Part shown: piece after piece, positions 59,714 through 64,000 of the stretch
Layout: each line of letters starts with the position of its first letter
How positions within the stretch are numbered: position 1 is the first letter of the stretch
Translations under genes and position numbers: made by a program
Assembly (NCBI GenBank): GCA_007713455.1
Contig: VMRT01000013.1
Location: forward strand, 1 to 64,000
Origin: Pseudomonas sp.
Lineage (GTDB): Bacteria > Pseudomonadota > Gammaproteobacteria > Pseudomonadales > Pseudomonadaceae
DNA: 64,000 nt
Direction: 5' to 3'
The notes under the pieces: generated by a model
What the model saw: only the letters and a program-made list of their open reading frames with translations
Databases searched by the model: none
Told to the model about the DNA's origin: nothing

Positions 59714-60255
59714 AGGTCGTCGAAACCAGCATTCCCGACGTACTGATCATCGAGCCCAAGGTCTTCGGCGACGAACGCGGTTTCTTCTACGAGAGCTTCA
59801 ACGCGGCCGCTTTCGAAGCGGCCACGGGGCTCAAGCGCCAGTTCGTCCAGGACAACCACTCCAAGTCCCAGCGCGGCGTACTGCGCGGTCTGCACTACCA
59901 GATCCAGCAGCCGCAGGGGAAACTGGTGCGCGTGGTGGCCGGCGAGGTGTTCGACGTCGCTGTCGATCTGCGCAAGAGCTCACCGAGCTTCGGACGCTGG
60001 TTCGGCACTCACCTGAGTGCGCAGAACCAGCACCAGCTGTGGATCCCCGAAGGTTTCGCGCATGGCTTCGTGGTGCTCAGCGAAAGCGCCGAATTCCTCT
60101 ACAAGACCACCGACTACTACGCGCCGGAGCACGAGCGCAGCCTGTTGTGGAACGATCCGGAGCTCGGCATCGAATGGCCGTTCGACGAAGCACCGCAACT
60201 GTCCGCGAAGGACCAGGCTGGCAAGCGCCTCAGCGATGCGGAGCTGTTTCCATGA
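59710..60255 (+). CDS. rfbC: dTDP-4-dehydrorhamnose 3,5-epimerase
   Basis: Third step of dTDP-L-rhamnose synthesis. A 181-residue cupin enzyme with [37 protein letters not shown] (catalytic His region) and [20 protein letters not shown]. Overlaps both neighbours by four bases, so the whole operon is translationally coupled. Confidence 0.97.
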   Translation: MKVVETSIPDVLIIEPKVFGDERGFFYESFNAAAFEAATGLKRQFVQDNHSKSQRGVLRGLHYQIQQPQGKLVRVVAGEVFDVAVDLRKSSPSFGRWFGTHLSAQNQHQLWIPEGFAHGFVVLSESAEFLYKTTDYYAPEHERSLLWNDPELGIEWPFDEAPQLSAKDQAGKRLSDAELFP

Positions 60256-61166
60256 AAATCCTGATCACCGGCAGCAAGGGGCAACTCGCCCGTGAGCTGC
60301 AGTTGGAGCTGGCGGGCGCCGGCAAGCTGCTGGCGCTTGGGCATAACGCACTGGACCTGTCCGACTCGGATCAGGTTCGCGAACAGGTACGCCTGTTGCG
60401 GCCGGATCTGATCATCAACGCGGCGGCCTACACCGCCGTCGATCCGGCGGAAAGCCACCGTGAACTGGCCTTCGCGGTCAACGCACGCGGGCCACAGGTG
60501 CTCGCCGAAGAGGCTGCACGTCTTGGCGTGCCGCTGATCCACTATTCCACCGACTATGTGTTCGACGGTCGCAAGGGCGAACCCTACTGCGAAGCGGACG
60601 TACCGCAACCGCTTAGCGTCTACGGCGCGAGCAAGCTGGCCGGCGAACAAGCGATTCAGGCGGTCGGCGGCGAATACCTGATCCTGCGTACCAGCTGGGT
60701 TTACTCGCAGCACGGCAAGAACTTCCTGCTGACCATGCAGCGCCTGCTGCAGGAGCGCGATGCGCTGTCGGTGGTCAGCGACGAGATCGGCACGCCGACC
60801 TGGGCGGCGACCATCGCCCGCACCACGGCAGAAATGGTACGCAAGCGAAGTGCAGGCGAAGCGGGCCCCAGCGGTCTGTATCACCTCACCGCCAGCGGCG
60901 AGACCTCCTGGTACGGCTTCGCCTGCAGCATTGCCGAGCAGCTTCGCCAGCAGGGTCGCCTGCGCGCCGAGATCACGCCGATCCTGTCCAAGGACTACCC
61001 GACCGCTGCCCAGCGTCCGCTCAATTCCCGCCTGAACTGCGCACGCCTGCAACAGGACTGGGGCATCCGCCTGCCGGACTGGGAGACGGCACTGCACGAG
61101 TGCCTTGCCCAATCCCGGCACTTCGATGCGGCGAACGCGCCCCAGACCGCTGCAGCCGGCCGCTGA
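60252..61166 (+). CDS. rfbD: dTDP-4-dehydrorhamnose reductase
   Basis: Last step of dTDP-L-rhamnose synthesis. A 304-residue SDR reductase with [20 protein letters not shown], the YxxxK site in SVYGASKLAGEQAI, and LIHYSTDYVFDGRKGEPYCE. The rhamnose donor would feed lipopolysaccharide, exopolysaccharide or rhamnolipid synthesis; no glycosyltransferase lies in the window. The gene order B-A-C-D differs from the rmlBDAC of P. aeruginosa. Confidence 0.97.
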   Translation: MKILITGSKGQLARELQLELAGAGKLLALGHNALDLSDSDQVREQVRLLRPDLIINAAAYTAVDPAESHRELAFAVNARGPQVLAEEAARLGVPLIHYSTDYVFDGRKGEPYCEADVPQPLSVYGASKLAGEQAIQAVGGEYLILRTSWVYSQHGKNFLLTMQRLLQERDALSVVSDEIGTPTWAATIARTTAEMVRKRSAGEAGPSGLYHLTASGETSWYGFACSIAEQLRQQGRLRAEITPILSKDYPTAAQRPLNSRLNCARLQQDWGIRLPDWETALHECLAQSRHFDAANAPQTAAAGR

Positions 61167-61297
61167 GGCAACAGCGGCTAGGCCTCACGGCTGCCTCTGC
61201 CTCTGCCACTCTGCTCTGATCCGGCCAGCTCGATAAGCGACGCTGAAAGCCGGCACGCTCTGCGTGCATAATGCGCCCGACATCCAGGCGCCCACGC

Positions 61298-63106
61298 ATG
61301 ACTGCACTGCATCCACCCCGCCGCCCTCGCTGGCGCACCCTCGCCCTGCTGGCCTTGCTGCTTGCGCCTCTGCTCTGGCCGCTGCAGGAGCTCGCCGAGC
61401 GCTACTACCGCAACGAGCTGACCGAGCAGAATCGCCAGACCCTCGACCTCTACGTCGCCAACCTGCTCGGCACGCTGAACCGCTACGAGGTGCTGCCGCG
61501 CATCCTCGGCGACCTGCCGGCTTTACGCGCCGTCCTGCAGCAGGCAGAAGCGCCGGCCGTGCGGGACAATGCCAATCGCCTGCTCAAACGCCTGCGCAAC
61601 CAGACCGGTGCCGACGTGATCTATCTGATGAACACGGACGGCAATACCCTGGCGGCCTCCAACTGGGACGAGGAAGACAGCTTCGTCGACCGCAACTTCG
61701 CCTTCCGCCCCTATTTCCGCCAGGCCATGGAAGGTCGCCTGGGGCGTTTCTTCGGCCTTGGCACCACCTCCGGCAAGCGCGGTTACTACTTCGGCGCCGC
61801 CGTGCGCGACGAGCGCGGCATCCTCGGCGTGCTGGTGGTCAAGGTCGACCTCGACCATACCGAGACGCTCTGGGGCAACACCCCGGAGCAGCTGCTGGTG
61901 ACCGACAACTTCGGCGTGGTGATTCTCACCTCGCGCCCGGAATGGCGTTTCCGCGCGACCCGCGGGCTGGGTGTCGACGAGCGCGAACAGATCGCCTTCG
62001 ATCAGCCCTATCCAACCCTCTATCCGCAGGACCTGACGCTGGACATCGATGCCTGGCTGATCCAGAGCCGTGAGCTCAAGGAGACCGGCTGGACGGTGCG
62101 CATCCTCGCGCCGATCAACCTGATCGAGCGACCAGTGCGCACCGTGGTCGCCATCGGCGCGGCCACACTGCTCGCCCTGCTGCTCGGGATCGGCCTGCTG
62201 ATGCAGCGCCGCCGGCACTTCATCGAACGCCTGGCGCTGGACACCCGGGCGCGCCATCAGCTGGAACAGCGCGTGTTGGAACGCACGCGCGACCTGGAAG
62301 CGCTGAACAGCCGGCTCAAGGTCGAGGTACTGGAGCGCGAGCAGGCCCAGCAGGAACTGGTGCGTGCCCAGGACGAACTGCTGCAGGCCGGCAAGCTGTC
62401 GGCGCTGGGCACCATGTCGGCGAGCATCAGCCACGAACTCAACCAGCCGCTGGCGGCGATCCGCAGCTACGCCGACAACGCCGGGGTGCTGCTCGACCAG
62501 CAGCGCAACGCCGAAGCCCGCGACAACCTGCGGCTGATCAGTGAACTGACCGCGCGCATGGCGTCGATCATCGCCCACCTGCGCGCCTTCGCCCGTCGCG
62601 ACCAGCACGCGCCGGAGCGGGTCGCGCTGCAGCCGGCGCTGGACGACGCCCTGGCCCTGCTCGCCAAGCGCCGCCAGGCCATGGGCGTGGAGCTGATCCG
62701 CGACCTGCCGGAGGCCACCCTGTGGGTGCAGGCCGGCGAGACGCGGCTGCGGCAGATCCTCGCCAACCTGCTGGCCAACGCCCTCGATGCGCTGGCCGAG
62801 CGGCCGCAACCGCGACGCATCTGGCTGCGCGCCGAACTGCAGGGTGACGGCGTGTTGCTCAGCCTGCGCGACAACGGCCCCGGCTTCAGCGAGGAAGCGT
62901 TGCAGCGTGCCCGCGAGCCGTTCTTCACCACCAAGACCAGCGCGCAGGGGCTGGGCCTCGGCCTGGCGATCTGCGATACCCTAACCCGCGCCCTGGGCGG
63001 CGAGCTGCGCATGAGCAACCATCCCGAGGGTGGTGCGCAGCTCGGCCTGTTTCTGCGTTGCGCCGAGCCCGGCGTCGCCTTCCCCACCGAGGACCATTTT
63101 CAATGA
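61298..63106 (+). CDS. dctB: C4-dicarboxylate sensor histidine kinase DctB
   Basis: A roughly 602-residue membrane sensor kinase. Two transmembrane segments (residues about 13-31 and 282-302) flank a periplasmic double-PAS sensor domain (TGADVIYLMNTDGNTLAASN, FAFRPYFRQAMEGRLGRFFG, GTTSGKRGYYFGAAV). Then come a helix, the phosphoacceptor SASISHELNQPLAAIRSYAD (His about 379) and the ATPase domain (ILANLLANALDALAE, DNGPGFS, FTTKTSAQGLGLGLAI). It senses succinate, fumarate and malate. An in-frame ATG at 61271 is possible but has no Shine-Dalgarno; the chosen one has a weak AGG. Confidence 0.92.
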   Translation: MTALHPPRRPRWRTLALLALLLAPLLWPLQELAERYYRNELTEQNRQTLDLYVANLLGTLNRYEVLPRILGDLPALRAVLQQAEAPAVRDNANRLLKRLRNQTGADVIYLMNTDGNTLAASNWDEEDSFVDRNFAFRPYFRQAMEGRLGRFFGLGTTSGKRGYYFGAAVRDERGILGVLVVKVDLDHTETLWGNTPEQLLVTDNFGVVILTSRPEWRFRATRGLGVDEREQIAFDQPYPTLYPQDLTLDIDAWLIQSRELKETGWTVRILAPINLIERPVRTVVAIGAATLLALLLGIGLLMQRRRHFIERLALDTRARHQLEQRVLERTRDLEALNSRLKVEVLEREQAQQELVRAQDELLQAGKLSALGTMSASISHELNQPLAAIRSYADNAGVLLDQQRNAEARDNLRLISELTARMASIIAHLRAFARRDQHAPERVALQPALDDALALLAKRRQAMGVELIRDLPEATLWVQAGETRLRQILANLLANALDALAERPQPRRIWLRAELQGDGVLLSLRDNGPGFSEEALQRAREPFFTTKTSAQGLGLGLAICDTLTRALGGELRMSNHPEGGAQLGLFLRCAEPGVAFPTEDHFQ

Positions 63107-64000
63107 GCAGTGACCAGCCGATCAGCGCCCAGGCGCAGGTGCTGCTGATCGACGACGATCCGCACCTGCGTCAGGCATTGAGCCAGACCCTCGACCTGGC
63201 CGGTCTCAAGGTCGTCAGCCTGGGCGATGCCCGCGACCTGGCCGCGCGGCTGCCAGCGGACTGGCCAGGCGTGGTGGTCAGCGACATTCGCATGCCCGGC
63301 ATCGATGGCCTGGAGCTGCTGCAACAGCTGCGCACGCGCGACAGCGAGATGCCGGTGATCCTCATCACCGGGCACGGTGATATTCAGCTGGCGGTGCAGG
63401 CGATGCGCGCCGGCGCTTACGATTTCCTGGAAAAACCCTTCCCCAGCGAAGCGCTGCTGGACAGCGTGCGCCGTGCCCTGGCGCTACGCCAACTGGTACT
63501 GGACAACCGCTCCCTGCGCCTGGCCCTGGCCGACCGGCAGCAGCTGTCGGCGCGCCTGCTCGGACAATCCCAGGCGATGCTGCGTCTGCGCGAACAGATC
63601 GGCGCGCTGGCCGGGACCCAGGCCGATGTACTGATTCTCGGCGAAACGGGCGCTGGCAAGGAGGTGGTTGCCCGGGCGCTGCACGACCTGTCCAGCCGGC
63701 GCAACGGCCCCTTCGTCGCGATCAACGCCGGGGCGCTCGCTGAATCGGTGGTGGAAAGCGAACTGTTCGGCCACGAGCCGGGCGCCTTCACCGGCGCGCA
63801 GAAGCGGCGCATCGGCAAGTTCGAGTTCGCCAACGGCGGCACGCTGTTCCTCGACGAGATCGAGAGCATGAGCCTGGATGTGCAGGTCAAGCTGCTGCGC
63901 CTGCTGCAGGAGCGGGTGGTCGAACGGCTCGGCGGCAACCAGTCGATCGCCCTGGATATCCGGGTCATCGCCGCGACCAAGGAGGACCTGCGGGTAGCCG
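63103..64000 (+). CDS. dctD: Sigma-54-dependent response regulator DctD (C-terminus beyond window)
   Basis: The first 299 residues of an NtrC-type regulator. The receiver domain has VLLIDDDPHLRQALSQTLDL and VVVSDIRMPGIDGLELL (phosphoacceptor Asp about 60) and YDFLEKPFPSEALL. The AAA+ domain has GETGAGKEVVARALHDLS (Walker A), FGHEPGAFTGAQKRRIGKFE with the sigma-54-contacting GAFTGA loop, and GGTLFLDEIESM. The DNA-binding domain lies outside the window. It overlaps dctB by four bases and should activate C4-dicarboxylate transporter genes. Confidence 0.96.
   Translation, partial: MSSDQPISAQAQVLLIDDDPHLRQALSQTLDLAGLKVVSLGDARDLAARLPADWPGVVVSDIRMPGIDGLELLQQLRTRDSEMPVILITGHGDIQLAVQAMRAGAYDFLEKPFPSEALLDSVRRALALRQLVLDNRSLRLALADRQQLSARLLGQSQAMLRLREQIGALAGTQADVLILGETGAGKEVVARALHDLSSRRNGPFVAINAGALAESVVESELFGHEPGAFTGAQKRRIGKFEFANGGTLFLDEIESMSLDVQVKLLRLLQERVVERLGGNQSIALDIRVIAATKEDLRVA

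Noticed and set aside
1..64000. CRISPR arrays, insertion sequences or prophage genes
   Set aside because: No regularly spaced repeats, transposases or phage structural genes were seen; the phage-like proteins are T6SS components.

Overview
The window looks like chromosome of a high-GC gammaproteobacterium of the Pseudomonas / Stutzerimonas (P. stutzeri) group. The reasons are the order polA - DUF2782 gene - thrB, a split class II ribonucleotide reductase (nrdJa/nrdJb), an ErsA-like sRNA beside polA, and a type VI secretion (T6SS) block whose order, from memory, matches the second half of the P. aeruginosa H2-T6SS cluster. All calls are by reading alone; no database search was run.

Layout. 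1-1344: a leftward hcp - vgrG unit (vgrG cut by the window edge) with a terminator-like hairpin between the genes and, upstream of hcp, a sigma-54-like promoter with two enhancer-like repeats. 1660-1821: ErsA-like sRNA with an AlgU-type promoter. 1873-9928: polA, a small exported protein, thrB, a three-gene phospholipid operon (CDP-alcohol transferase, acyltransferase, CdsA-like) and ppnN. 9967-14717: DMT transporter, nrdJb/nrdJa with an Anr-type box, rpmG/rpmB. 15012-28569: an acyl-CoA catabolism region (acyl-CoA ligase, IclR and TetR regulators, alpha/beta hydrolase, MFS transporter, a pair of acyl-CoA dehydrogenases, a fused hydratase/dehydrogenase), a response regulator-HDOD protein and gabD. 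28871-30313: cytochrome c', cytochrome b561, tRNA-Arg(CCG).

30661-45694: T6SS block: small lipoprotein, tagH, tssJ, tssK, tssL, tssM, PP2C phosphatase, Ser/Thr kinase, vgrG, a large multidomain predicted cell-wall hydrolase, an exported predicted immunity protein, and a frameshifted second small exported protein. It holds the membrane complex, the phosphorylation switch and one effector module. No sheath, baseplate or ClpV gene is present in the window, so the apparatus must be completed elsewhere. The 3' part of the effector and the two following genes are visibly AT-richer than the surroundings.

45812-64000: membrane-anchored di-haem cytochrome plus catalase-like protein; an MCE/Mla-type lipid ABC transporter with a PqiC-like lipoprotein; a yhiI-rbbA-yhhJ-like exporter operon; rfbBACD for dTDP-L-rhamnose; and dctB/dctD (dctD cut by the right edge).

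The strongest leads are the vgrG-linked effector (M23-like + SH3 + EF-hand + GH19-like domains) with its immunity candidate and the broken neighbour gene, the regulatory architecture upstream of hcp, the ErsA-like sRNA, and a 20-bp motif shared by two acyl-CoA catabolism promoters.
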